Part shown: one piece after another, positions 6,700 through 14,693 of the stretch
How the letters are laid out: each line of letters opens with the position of its first letter
Numbering within the stretch: position 1 is the first letter of the stretch
Assembly (NCBI GenBank): GCA_028288505.1
Contig: JAQBNN010000039.1
Coordinates: forward strand, 1 to 45,879
Length of the DNA stretch: 45,879 nt
Direction: 5' to 3'
Source of the DNA: Segetibacter sp.
GTDB taxonomy: Bacteria > Bacteroidota > Bacteroidia > Chitinophagales > Chitinophagaceae
The notes under the pieces: generated by a model
Databases searched by the model: none
What the model was told of the DNA's origin: nothing
What the model saw: only the letters and a program-made list of their open reading frames with translations
Program-made: the position numbers and the translations under genes

Positions 6700-9114
6700 A
6701 TGAGAAAACAATCCTTTTTTAAAGGCTTTGCTGTTGCATCTGTATGCTTCCTCTCTTTGTTGGTTACCGCACAAGAGGCGGTAAACTATCAAACACCGCC
6801 TAAAGCAATTGTAGACCTTTTACTGGCACCACCAACACCAACAGTTAGTGTTGATGATAAAGGACAATACATGCTGGTAATGGAGAGAAGCAGCTACCCA
6901 ACTGTGGAGGACCTGGCCCAACCCGAACTGCGGATAGGCGGCCTTCGCCTAAACCCTAATAACTTTGGACCAAGCCGTTCTGCTTATGTTTTAAATTATA
7001 AAATAAAGAACCTGGCAACAGGTACCGAAACACAAGTAAAAGGATTGCCTGCAAACTTAAAAGCTGGAGCAACTTCATGGAGTCCTAAGGAAACAAAATT
7101 TGCCTTTACCAACTCTACCAACAATAACATTGACCTTTATGTAGTGGATGTAAAAACAGGCATAGCCACCAAAATAAATAAGACACCCTTAAACATGGTG
7201 CTCGATGGTATAACATGGGAAGATGAAAACACCATCTGGTACAACACAACACTTAAAAAAGGGTCTGAAGCACCGCCAAGACCGTTAGCACCGAGCGGAC
7301 CTATTGTACAACAAAACCTTGGTAAAGCCGCACCTAGCCGTACCTACCAGGATTTGATAAGGAACCCTTACGATGCTGCGTTGTTTAACTTTTATGGCAC
7401 AGGTCAGCTAGTAAGAAATGTGAACGGTAGCGAAACGAAAATTGGCAAACCCGATCTTTTCCTAAGTATAAGGATGTCTCCAGACAAGAGATACTTATTG
7501 GCTGAGCGACTTGATAAACCTTTTTCATACCTCGTTACTGTCAATGGTTTTGCTTCATCTTTTGTAATCCTGGATAAGGCAGGCAAGGAGATAAAGACTT
7601 TAGCAAAAAATCCAAGCAGCGAAACTGCTCCCTCAGGTTTTGATAATGTACAAAACATTCCTTCACGCTTTAATTGGAGGAACGATGCACCTGCTACTGT
7701 TTACTGGAGCCAACCTTTAGATAGCGGGCTTTACAAAAACAAAATGGAATTTCACGATGCTGTTTATACGCTAACGGCACCATTTACCGCCGCTCCTAAA
7801 GAATTGTTTAAAACCAATTACCGCTTCTACAATGTTACCTGGGGCAATAGCAATACTGCATTGGTAACCGAAGGATTACAACGCCAGCAACAGGCACGTG
7901 TTAGCCGGTTAAACCCTGCAACAGGCCAGTTGGAAAAGCTGTATGAGCATAGTACCAACGATGCCTATAGCAATCCCGGCTCACCTGTTACAATAGAAAA
8001 CCAATATGGCAAACAGGTGATCTTATTTACCGATGGTGGCAATAAGATGTTAATGACGGGAAATGGCGCTTCGCCAAAAGGCGATCTTCCATTTCTTTCA
8101 AGCTACGACCTAAACGAAAAAAAGAATACCATTTTATGGCGCAGCCAGGAAGGCTTTTATGAAACCGTAGAGAAGGTACTCGATGCAGATAAAAAGATCT
8201 TCATCACCAGCAAAGAAAGCACGACGGAAGCGCCAAATTATTATACCCGTAATCTTAGCAATAACACAGCGAAAGCAATTACAGCTTTTGCAGATCCGCA
8301 GCCGGCCCTTAGGCAGGTTAAAAAAGAAAAAATCTTCTACAAAAGAAAAGATGGTGTTGACCTTACTGCCACCCTATACACGCCTGCCGGTTATGATGCA
8401 AAGAGAGACGCTCCGTTGCCAGTGTTTATGTGGGCATACCCCCGCGAGTTTAAAAGCGCAGGCGACGCAGGCCAGGTTCGCGGAAGCCAGTATACTTTTA
8501 CCCGTGTTGGCGCAGGCTCGTCGGTATTTTTAGTAACACAAGGTTATGCGGTGATGGATGCAACTGAGTTCCCGATTGTTGGTGAGGGAGATAAAAATCC
8601 AAATGACAACTTTAATGAGCAACTACAATGGAACGCTGAAGCAGCCATAAACAAAGTAACCGACATGGGCGTAGGTGATCGTAACAGGGTATCAGTAGGC
8701 GGACATAGTTACGGCGCCTTCATGACTGCTAACCTGCTTGCCCATACACGCTTGTTTAAAGCCGGTATTGCCCGAAGTGGTGCTTACAACCGTACACTTA
8801 CCCCGTTCGGTTTTCAAAACGAAGAGCGTACTTACTGGCAAGCTCCTGAAGTTTATAATGCAATGAGTCCTTTCAGCTATGCCGATAAAATAAAAGATCC
8901 AATCCTGCTTATTCATGGCGAAGCGGACAACAACCCCGGCACTTTCCCTATCCAAACAGAACGTTTGTACAATGCTATAAAAGGTCACGGCGGAACTACC
9001 CGTTATGTAGTGCTCCCTTTCGAAAGCCATGGTTACACGGGTAAAGAAAACCTGCTGCACATGCTTTGGGAAATGAACCAGTGGCTGGACAAGTATGTAA
9101 AGAATACGAAATAG
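6700..9114 (+). CDS. S9D glutamyl endopeptidase-like serine peptidase
   Basis: A large prolyl-oligopeptidase-family serine peptidase of 804 residues. A signal peptide, MRKQSFFKGFAVASVCFLSLLVTAQ, sends it to the periplasm or beyond. Residues of about 40-530 form the beta-propeller. The alpha/beta-hydrolase domain follows, with the nucleophile Ser670 in GGHSYGAFM, Asp743 in HGEADNNPG and His777 in ESHGY. The segments GIARSGAYNRTLTPFGFQNE and DNNPGTFPIQTERLY are diagnostic of the subfamily that includes the chloroplast glutamyl endopeptidase (S9D), which cleaves peptides after Glu. Length fits that family. It likely works in processing or scavenging of peptides. It is a single gene with a strong terminator. 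Confidence 0.9.
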   Translation: MRKQSFFKGFAVASVCFLSLLVTAQEAVNYQTPPKAIVDLLLAPPTPTVSVDDKGQYMLVMERSSYPTVEDLAQPELRIGGLRLNPNNFGPSRSAYVLNYKIKNLATGTETQVKGLPANLKAGATSWSPKETKFAFTNSTNNNIDLYVVDVKTGIATKINKTPLNMVLDGITWEDENTIWYNTTLKKGSEAPPRPLAPSGPIVQQNLGKAAPSRTYQDLIRNPYDAALFNFYGTGQLVRNVNGSETKIGKPDLFLSIRMSPDKRYLLAERLDKPFSYLVTVNGFASSFVILDKAGKEIKTLAKNPSSETAPSGFDNVQNIPSRFNWRNDAPATVYWSQPLDSGLYKNKMEFHDAVYTLTAPFTAAPKELFKTNYRFYNVTWGNSNTALVTEGLQRQQQARVSRLNPATGQLEKLYEHSTNDAYSNPGSPVTIENQYGKQVILFTDGGNKMLMTGNGASPKGDLPFLSSYDLNEKKNTILWRSQEGFYETVEKVLDADKKIFITSKESTTEAPNYYTRNLSNNTAKAITAFADPQPALRQVKKEKIFYKRKDGVDLTATLYTPAGYDAKRDAPLPVFMWAYPREFKSAGDAGQVRGSQYTFTRVGAGSSVFLVTQGYAVMDATEFPIVGEGDKNPNDNFNEQLQWNAEAAINKVTDMGVGDRNRVSVGGHSYGAFMTANLLAHTRLFKAGIARSGAYNRTLTPFGFQNEERTYWQAPEVYNAMSPFSYADKIKDPILLIHGEADNNPGTFPIQTERLYNAIKGHGGTTRYVVLPFESHGYTGKENLLHMLWEMNQWLDKYVKNTK

Positions 9115-9140
9115 AGGCTTAAGATATTTTCTATAATTCC

Positions 9141-9185
9141 AATAAGAAGAGGCTGCCCGGTTAAGGCAGCCTCTTCTTATTTTAA
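9141..9185 (+). terminator. Strong terminator of the S9D peptidase gene
   Basis: A 17-bp perfect stem AATAAGAAGAGGCTGCC/GGCAGCCTCTTCTTATT with a 7-nt loop is followed by TTTT. It starts 27 bp after the stop codon. Confidence 0.9.
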
Positions 9186-9218
9186 AGCTTTTTTGTTTAC
9201 TGTCATTATATCTCCAGG

Positions 9219-9243
9219 CGTCATCGTTGCCACGCTCGGTTTA
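9219..9243 (-). repeat. Variant dispersed element head (copy D)
   Basis: The reverse complement reads ACCGAGCGTGGCAACGATGA. It shares GCAACGATG with the main family but has GAGCGTGGC in place of GTGCGACGC. A near-identical variant lies at 23282. Confidence 0.5.
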
Positions 9244-9339
9244 TCTTTTAGTACTACAAGCATCTGCAGTCTCCCCTACATAAAGCTTTCCTGTATTTAC
9301 ACACTTCAAACCTTTGGGCCGGCCATCAACCTCTACTCT

Positions 9340-9377
9340 TAGCGCCTTTGCTTTTCCTTTGCGTCTTTGCGTGAAAA
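9340..9377. repeat. TTTGCG-rich intergenic motif
   Basis: The stretch contains CTTTGCTTTTCCTTTGCG followed by TCTTTGCGTGAAAA. Motifs of this TTTGCGTCTTTGCGTGA type are, from memory, frequent between genes in Bacteroidota and some other phyla, with unknown role. The rest of 9186-9497 holds no gene that I can see. Confidence 0.35.
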
Positions 9378-9497
9378 TCGCTAAAAAGCAAATCACTCGG
9401 GGGGGTCTCCACAAAAAAACCACCCGCTTATGTAGTTCTTACTATAGTAATACTCGTTTACTTTTATCTTCTAACCTAGGCACCACAACATGCCCCT

Positions 9498-10400
9498 ATG
9501 AAGCGATTAATTCTACATATTCTTTTCCTGGTTATTGCCTTCCAGGCTGCTTCCCAAAAAGTAAGGATTGCTACCTATCATTATGGAAGCGATTAAAAGC
9601 TTAGAGCCTTTTGCAGCTCACCTTCATAAAATATATGGTTACGATGTTACCATTAAAAGTTATCCAAACGTTCATGCCTTTATAAAAGCTATTCAGAAGA
9701 ACGAAGTAGACATTGCCCTCATCAACACATTTGGCTACCGGCTACTTGAAGCCTCCGGAAAAAATTACCCCATGCATCCTGTTGCTATTCTGCAATCAAG
9801 ACCCGACATTAAGGATGGTTACAGAACAGCAATCATCGCCGGCAACCAGGTAACGGCCACTAAACTCTCTGACATAAAAGGCATGGCTTCCAAACTAAGG
9901 TTAACCCTTGTGTGAATACAGGCTCCACCTCAGGCAACCTTGTGCCAAGGTTGGGGCTGGCCAAGGAAGGTATCTCCTCGCCTGAAAACTCTTTTAAAAG
10001 TGTGTTGTACAGCGAAAATCATGATGCCGCTGTAGATGCTGTACTTACTAAGATGGCAGACATTGCTGCCGTGGGTTACTCACAATTCATCTGGTATGTT
10101 CAACAAGATTTTACCAACAAAAATAAGATGCGCCTATTATGGCTATCGCCACCAATTCCTTACGGCCCTATAATGATTAATAATCGTTTCGGCAGTGTAG
10201 TAGGGGGCAAACTATTAACTGCTTTCATCTTGCTTCACAAAGAAAACCCGCAAGCTTTTCTGGCAATAAAATCTGGATGGGGAGAAACAAAAGAAGCAAC
10301 CAACTTTATTGCCATTGATGGCACTTACTACAGTAGCTTTAAAAAAGCACTAGGCAACGAAAACCAAGTGCAGCGTGTGTTGAAGCAGTTTGTGAAGTAA
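9498..10400 (+). pseudogene. PhnD-like ABC transporter substrate-binding protein, double frameshift
   Basis: Three consecutive frame segments make one protein of about 300 residues. Segment one starts at the ATG at 9498 with a signal peptide (MKRLILHILFLVIAFQAASQ) and KVRIATYHYGSD, then stops near 9594. Segment two, in another frame from about 9590 to 9915, has SLEPFAAHLHKIYGYDVTIK and NEVDIALINTFGYRLLEA. Segment three, back in the first frame from about 9912, has NTGSTSGNLVPRLGLA and DAVLTKMADIAAVGYSQF. These are hallmarks of periplasmic phosphate/phosphite/phosphonate binding proteins. The extra TG near 9909-9914 explains the second shift. No permease or ATPase gene is nearby. It is probably dead; two sequencing errors are the alternative. 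Confidence 0.8.
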
Positions 10401-10504
10401 GGGTAAGTTGATTTGATTTAATAGTTCTTCACAGAAGTGTTATACCAATTTGGTTAAAGTTAAATTACCACTATAAAGTTCCTATTCAAGCTTACATTTA
10501 TTTA

Positions 10505-10954
10505 ATGAAAGCTGCTATCGTTTTATTCTTGACTTTGCTTGTTGCTTGCAATCAAACAAGTACGCCATCCCCCACTACTGATACTTTAGTTGTTCACGAT
10601 ACTTTAATTGTCCACGATACTGTTGTTGTTGATACACCTAAGCCGCCATCAAAAGTTTATGCTAATAAAAGATTTAAAGAAGTAACAGTTGAAAGAATTG
10701 GAACGAATAAATTCTTTATAAAAGGAAAGGGGCAAATCTTTGAAGGACAATTTAGCTGGGTTATAGAAGACGGGCATGAAGAGATTCAAAAAGGTTTTGC
10801 AATGACAGACAATGGACCACCGGAATGGGGAAAATTTGGGTTTGTTGTAGATGCTCAAAAGAAAAGACCAAACTCTACTCTACATCTTATATTATTTGAA
10901 ATAAGCGCTAATGACGGTAGTCGTCAGCACCAATTGCCCATTATGCTTTATTGA
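10505..10954 (+). CDS. Lipoprotein with Gmad2-like domain
   Basis: 149 residues. MKAAIVLFLTLLVAC is a lipoprotein signal with Cys15. A linker follows with a repeated DTLVVHD/DTLIVHD/DTVVVD pattern at about 26-43, which may space the domain from the membrane. The C-terminal domain, from about residue 60, reads GKGQIFEGQFSWVIEDGHEE, then EWGKFGFVVDA and ISANDGSRQHQLPIMLY. This matches the Gmad2 immunoglobulin-like domain known from spore-germination GerM-type proteins and from many envelope lipoproteins. It is likely attached to the inner or outer membrane facing the periplasm. Its partner is unknown. It is a single gene just after the broken PhnD gene. Confidence 0.8.
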   Translation: MKAAIVLFLTLLVACNQTSTPSPTTDTLVVHDTLIVHDTVVVDTPKPPSKVYANKRFKEVTVERIGTNKFFIKGKGQIFEGQFSWVIEDGHEEIQKGFAMTDNGPPEWGKFGFVVDAQKKRPNSTLHLILFEISANDGSRQHQLPIMLY

Positions 10955-10983
10955 TCGGCTTGGCGCTGAAAATTGTGCTGCAA

Positions 10984-11038
10984 GTACAAGTGAGTGACAC
11001 AACGATGATGAATAAAATTTCAAAAGCTGGTCACCAAA
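10984..11038 (+). repeat. Dispersed element, GTGACAC class (copy E)
   Basis: The copy begins GTACAAGTGAGTGACACAAC, then CGATGATGAATAAAA, and ends GCTGGTCACCAAAAA. It lies between convergent genes (Gmad2 lipoprotein and cbpM). Confidence 0.85.
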
Positions 11039-11058
11039 AAACACGACTGTTTGGAATC

Positions 11059-11373
11059 TTACACTTCTATAGTTCCGTTTATCTGCTCATAAAAACGAAG
11101 CTTGTTTTGCAATACACTTGCTTCGTGCTGCAGTTGTTGAAAGCGATTTAAGAGGTGCGTGATCGCCTCGATACCTTCAAGGTTTATGTGGAGGTCGTAG
11201 TGCAGGCGGACCATCTTTTCAAGTGGCTCCAATTCGTTGGTATCAACGAAGGTCTTTTCTTCCATTCTCGTTATATGTATCAAACCAAGATCAGAAAGGG
11301 ATGTAATGAATGAAACCTCAATATTGTGGTGCGAGCAAAATTCATCTGCTGCAATTAATTGTGTTGTTTCCAT
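11059..11373 (-). CDS. cbpM: Chaperone modulator CbpM
   Basis: A 104-residue partner of the DnaJ-like protein CbpA. It has the family's MerR-like winged-helix N-terminal half (LIAADEFCSHHNIEVSFITS and a DLGLIHI strand), followed by a helical half ending in a coiled coil (LLNRFQQLQHEASVLQNKL). In characterised systems CbpM binds the CbpA J-domain and blocks its DnaK stimulation and DNA binding. The gene starts 10 bp after the cbpA stop, so the two form one operon, which supports the call. Confidence 0.85.
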   Translation of the reverse strand: METTQLIAADEFCSHHNIEVSFITSLSDLGLIHITRMEEKTFVDTNELEPLEKMVRLHYDLHINLEGIEAITHLLNRFQQLQHEASVLQNKLRFYEQINGTIEV

Positions 11374-11383
11374 TGTGATAAGT

Positions 11384-12286
11384 TTACTGTTTTAACTTAG
11401 CCAACTCTTCAAATAACGCCTTTTCACGAGGCGATAAATTGGTAGGAATTTTTATTGAATAGGTAACAAGAAGGTCGCCAAACTCGCCTTCTTTTTTGTA
11501 TACAGGAAAGCCTTTTCCCTTAAGCCTTATTTTAGTATTGTTTTGGGTTTCTGGTTTCACCTTCACGTTAAGTTTAGCGTTGAGAGTTTCGACCGTTATG
11601 TCGCCACCTAACACCGCGGTGTATAAATCAAGATCAACGGTGGTATAAAGGTCATTTCCCAGTCGTTTAAAACGGGGATCATCTGCAATTAGAAAGGTAA
11701 TGAAAAGGTCGCCGTTTGGCCCGCCATTTACGCCAACGCCACCTTGTCCTTTCACTTTTATTTTCTGCCCGTTTTCTATACCTGCAGGAACGGTTATCCT
11801 GATGTTTCTGCCATCAACTTCAAAAGTTCGTTGGTGGGTTTGGTAGGCATCTACAAGGTTCAGGTGAACCTCGGCGTTATAATCCTGTCCCCTGAATTTC
11901 GCTTGCCTTCTCCTGCCTCCACTTTCGCCGCCAAACATAGATGAAAAGAATTCTGAGAAGTCGTCGTTTCCAAAGCTTTGTCCGCCTCCAAATGTTTGCC
12001 CTCCGAAACCATGTCCACCTTGTTGAGAACGGCCCTGGCCTGCTTTTTCAAATTGCTCGGCGTGCATCCAATCTTTACCGTATTTATCATATTTCTTTCT
12101 CTTCTCCGGGTCGCTCAATACTTCATTCGCTTCATTTACTTCCTGGAATTTTTTCTTGGCCGCGTCGTCGTTCGGGTTAAGATCAGGGTGAAGTTTTCTT
12201 GCGAGTTTCCGATAAGCTTTTTTTATATCTTCCGGTCCTGCGTTCTTATCAATGCCTAAAATTTTATAATAATCTACAAACTCCAT
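11384..12286 (-). CDS. cbpA: CbpA-like DnaJ co-chaperone
   Basis: A 300-residue type II J-domain protein. The J-domain covers residues 4-70, with the HPD motif at 33-35 that activates DnaK ATPase. A Gly/Phe-rich linker follows at about 78-125 ([20 protein letters not shown]). The two C-terminal beta-domains bind client proteins and end in a dimerisation helix. There is no Cys-rich zinc finger, which separates it from DnaJ itself. In Escherichia coli CbpA also binds curved DNA in stationary phase; whether this one does is unknown. It is co-transcribed with cbpM. Confidence 0.9.
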   Translation of the reverse strand: MEFVDYYKILGIDKNAGPEDIKKAYRKLARKLHPDLNPNDDAAKKKFQEVNEANEVLSDPEKRKKYDKYGKDWMHAEQFEKAGQGRSQQGGHGFGGQTFGGGQSFGNDDFSEFFSSMFGGESGGRRRQAKFRGQDYNAEVHLNLVDAYQTHQRTFEVDGRNIRITVPAGIENGQKIKVKGQGGVGVNGGPNGDLFITFLIADDPRFKRLGNDLYTTVDLDLYTAVLGGDITVETLNAKLNVKVKPETQNNTKIRLKGKGFPVYKKEGEFGDLLVTYSIKIPTNLSPREKALFEELAKLKQ

Positions 12287-12419
12287 TTCTCAAATTGTTT
12301 TAATCAAACACTCTAATAGTCTACATGTCTTCTCCTGTAAAGTTAAAAAAAATTACCGCAGCTCGTTTTACAGATCACTCTCAACGATACAGCAATTTTT
12401 TGTTGCACTATGTTATGAG

Positions 12420-12475
12420 GTACACGAGTGCGACGCAACCGGAGTTTAATGCAAGTACTTATGCCGGGTACATAA
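12420..12475 (+). repeat. Dispersed element, GCGACGC class (copy F)
   Basis: The copy begins GTACACGAGTGCGACGCAAC, then GGAGTTTAATGCAAG, and ends TGCCGGGTACATAA. It lies upstream of cbpA in the opposite orientation. Confidence 0.8.
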
Positions 12476-12520
12476 TAAAAACTAATCGAAAGAGAAGGTA
12501 AGTGACTTATGAAGTTGCAA

Positions 12521-13834
12521 TTATTGAAAACTTACTATTACAGGCTTTGCATACTTCATAGCTTCGTATTCGAGGTACATTTTAAAGCTTTCCTCTTTAA
12601 TAAAAAGCAGGTCGCTTAGCTCCCACCCTGCATAAAACCTAAACTCAGTTGGTTGCGTAGTTAGTGGCATGGTGACTGTATAAGTATTTAAAACTTCACT
12701 TGCAGTATTAGGCGTTTTACCAAAGGCAGCAAAATGATTGCTGCGTACGAGTATGCCCATGCCTAACTTATCGTTATTCTCGCTTTGTACATCGTAGGTG
12801 TAGATTGCTTTGCAACCATCAATGTTTAACTCGGTTGACTTTTTACTCTTTAAATTTACAATGCCGGTAACGAGCTGTGCACCCGGAGGCGTATTGCTTA
12901 CCGTTACTTTACCCTGGTAAAAATATTTGCCTCCCCAAATGCTTATCTCTTCAATTATGTTCACTGGTGGCAAACCACTTAGCACCGTCCAGTTTTTATA
13001 GTGCATTCTAAAGATCGCTCTTACCGGGCCGTCCGCTATTTTCTCGTATGTTGTTTCTTCCACGTTCATTCCACCTAATCTTACCAGGGTGTCTTTACCG
13101 TTATCTATGTTAAGTTTTAAGGCTATAGAACCAGCACCAAGCGACTTACCGACAGCCAGGATATCCATCCCCCAATCAGCTAGTTTATGGTAACTGTTAG
13201 CAGGATTTACACCTACAGAATCCATCATCATTTTTTGGGTTGTCTTGCCATAAATGTCTTTGGTATTCCTGGTATCCATGTAAAGCCTGAAAGCAACTTT
13301 ATCGTTTTCCCATGCAGGCCCTTCGGTTAAGTAAGGTGGTAGTTTTTGTTTTGTAAAATCAGTTGGCGGCGTTCCTTTAGGTATGGTAACAGAATCAAGT
13401 GAAAGGCCGAAACTATTATCGTCGTTCTTTTTACTCATGCGTACATGCGCTCTTACAACTGCTTTATTTAACCTTGCCGTAGTTGGCGTTACGTTTAATT
13501 GTACAGTTTCATCAGGCTTAAGGCGGTATAGAAAAGCGGCTTCATCCCACTGTCCATTTTTATCCAGGTCATCAAATTGTAAAATTACCTGCTGGTTGTT
13601 TTTATCGGTTAAGTTTATAAACACATCCTCTTTAAGCTTGCCCGTTTTTTGTTCCACAACGTCGCGGGTGAGCACAATTAATTCATCGGCCCGTTCAATA
13701 GAAGAAGGATTTGTAATTGTGATACTATATTTTTTTGCGGTAGTCTTTTTTGCAGTAAAGCAGGCCTGCAGCAATAACGAAAAAACTAAAAGCACCAGTG
13801 AGACATTTACAAATAAAACTCTTCTATTCATCAT
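12521..13834 (-). CDS. DUF4861 family lipoprotein
   Basis: 437 residues from the ATG at 13834 (MMNRRVLFVNVSLVLLVFSL). The signal ends in LLQAC, a lipobox, so this start fits better than the codon 39 bp upstream. The mature part carries the DUF4861 pattern: AFRLYMDTRNTKDIYGK, DWGMDILAVGKSLGAGSIAL and a late FRFYAGWELSD. DUF4861 proteins often sit in polysaccharide utilisation loci near glycoside hydrolases or lyases. Here there is no such neighbour, so the role stays open. It is probably surface- or periplasm-facing and beta-rich. Confidence 0.8.
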   Translation of the reverse strand: MMNRRVLFVNVSLVLLVFSLLLQACFTAKKTTAKKYSITITNPSSIERADELIVLTRDVVEQKTGKLKEDVFINLTDKNNQQVILQFDDLDKNGQWDEAAFLYRLKPDETVQLNVTPTTARLNKAVVRAHVRMSKKNDDNSFGLSLDSVTIPKGTPPTDFTKQKLPPYLTEGPAWENDKVAFRLYMDTRNTKDIYGKTTQKMMMDSVGVNPANSYHKLADWGMDILAVGKSLGAGSIALKLNIDNGKDTLVRLGGMNVEETTYEKIADGPVRAIFRMHYKNWTVLSGLPPVNIIEEISIWGGKYFYQGKVTVSNTPPGAQLVTGIVNLKSKKSTELNIDGCKAIYTYDVQSENNDKLGMGILVRSNHFAAFGKTPNTASEVLNTYTVTMPLTTQPTEFRFYAGWELSDLLFIKEESFKMYLEYEAMKYAKPVIVSFQ

Positions 13835-13975
13835 ATAATTACAGCTAAGGTTCAAAAACAAAAACGATTGCACTTGCTGAATGAAAAATTAGTGCCAGAT
13901 CAAACAAAGAAGTCTTTTATTTCTATTCGAGGTTTTAGTAAGAGATTTTAGGACGAGCAGCACAACCCTCTTCAC

Positions 13976-13999
13976 CATCGTTGTGTCACTCCCTTGTAC
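13976..13999 (-). repeat. Dispersed element head, GTGACAC class (copy G)
   Basis: The reverse complement reads GTACAAGGGAGTGACACAAC then GATG. The tail is poorly conserved. It sits between two divergent genes. Confidence 0.7.
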
Positions 14000-14158
14000 T
14001 ATTTGCGCTTTATTCACCGGTAAAACTTTTATGTAATAGGTAAACAAATTGAATTTGAATATTAAATTATAGGCATGTGTGGACAAGGTTATTTTTGATG
14101 TTGACAACTATTGCAATTCCTACTTTTTTGTTGGGTGGTTTTCAAGTACATTTATTTT

Positions 14159-14464
14159 ATGGAAGCTTGCTATGAAACCCTGAATACTGTTTACGAAATT
14201 GTAAAGAACGACCCCGCACCACATACTTACTTATGTAGTCCACATGAAATAATACTAAGGCAATCAACAGACTGGAACTCTATCCAAAAGCACCTTGATG
14301 TTTTGGCTGCCCAGCAACTTGTAATCATTAAGCAACTTGATAAAATAGCTATCTCAATTACGCATACAGGAATCGCAAAAGTAAAAGCGCTTAAAAACAA
14401 TTTTGTAAACAAAAACTTTTTGTTCCCCGAAGGGCAGAAGCAAGACAGCAACACCACGCAGTGA
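14159..14464 (+). CDS. Small winged-helix-like hypothetical protein
   Basis: 101 residues from the ATG at 14159 (MEACYETLNTVYEIVKNDPA); the upstream codon at 14111 adds an improbable hydrophobic stretch. The middle, LRQSTDWNSIQKHLDVLAAQ, looks like the recognition helices of a winged helix. QLVIIKQLDKIAISITHTGIAKVKAL looks like its beta wing plus the usual T-x-x-G closing turn. It may therefore bind DNA, but I do not know a family or target. There is no membrane segment. It is divergent from the DUF4861 gene and followed by an unusually strong hairpin. Confidence 0.6.
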   Translation: MEACYETLNTVYEIVKNDPAPHTYLCSPHEIILRQSTDWNSIQKHLDVLAAQQLVIIKQLDKIAISITHTGIAKVKALKNNFVNKNFLFPEGQKQDSNTTQ

Positions 14465-14533
14465 TGCAACAAAGGAATCAATCTACTAAAATTACCTTAG
14501 CTTCTGCCTCTTGCAATTACGTACTAACTATCC

Positions 14534-14583
14534 CTTATAAAAGCAAAACCTGGTACAAGTGTGCCGGGTTTTGCTTTTATAAG
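14534..14583 (+). terminator. Very long, near-perfect hairpin behind the winged-helix gene
   Basis: The arms CTTATAAAAGCAAAACC (14534-14550) and GGTTTTGCTTTTATAAG (14567-14583) pair perfectly over 17 bp. The interior extends the stem by T-G, G-C, G-C, T-G, A-T and C-G pairs to 23 bp, with an AAGT loop at 14557-14560. The two G-T pairs hold only in RNA made from the plus strand. ATTTTAT follows, a weak T tract. It is a likely terminator or RNA-stabilising structure. Confidence 0.65.
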
Positions 14584-14613
14584 ATTTTATGTGAGTTGCG
14601 TAAAGAGTCTGCA

Positions 14614-14670
14614 GGACAAGAGTGCGACGCAAGAAAAGGTGATTAGTATTACCAAGGCCTGGCTCAAAAA
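14614..14670 (+). repeat. Dispersed element, GCGACGC class (copy H)
   Basis: The copy begins GGACAAGAGTGCGACGCAAG, then TGATTAGTATTACCAA, and ends GCCTGGCTCAAAAA. It lies between convergent genes. Confidence 0.75.
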
Positions 14671-14693
14671 AATTACTCTGAAAGCCAGCGAGA

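Noticed and set aside
9568-9915. Programmed frameshifting in the PhnD-like gene
   Set aside because: Two shifts without slippery heptamers or stimulatory structures are better explained by mutation or sequence error.
13889-14107. 72-codon minus-strand open frame
   Set aside because: It runs through a dispersed element and has no protein-like pattern.
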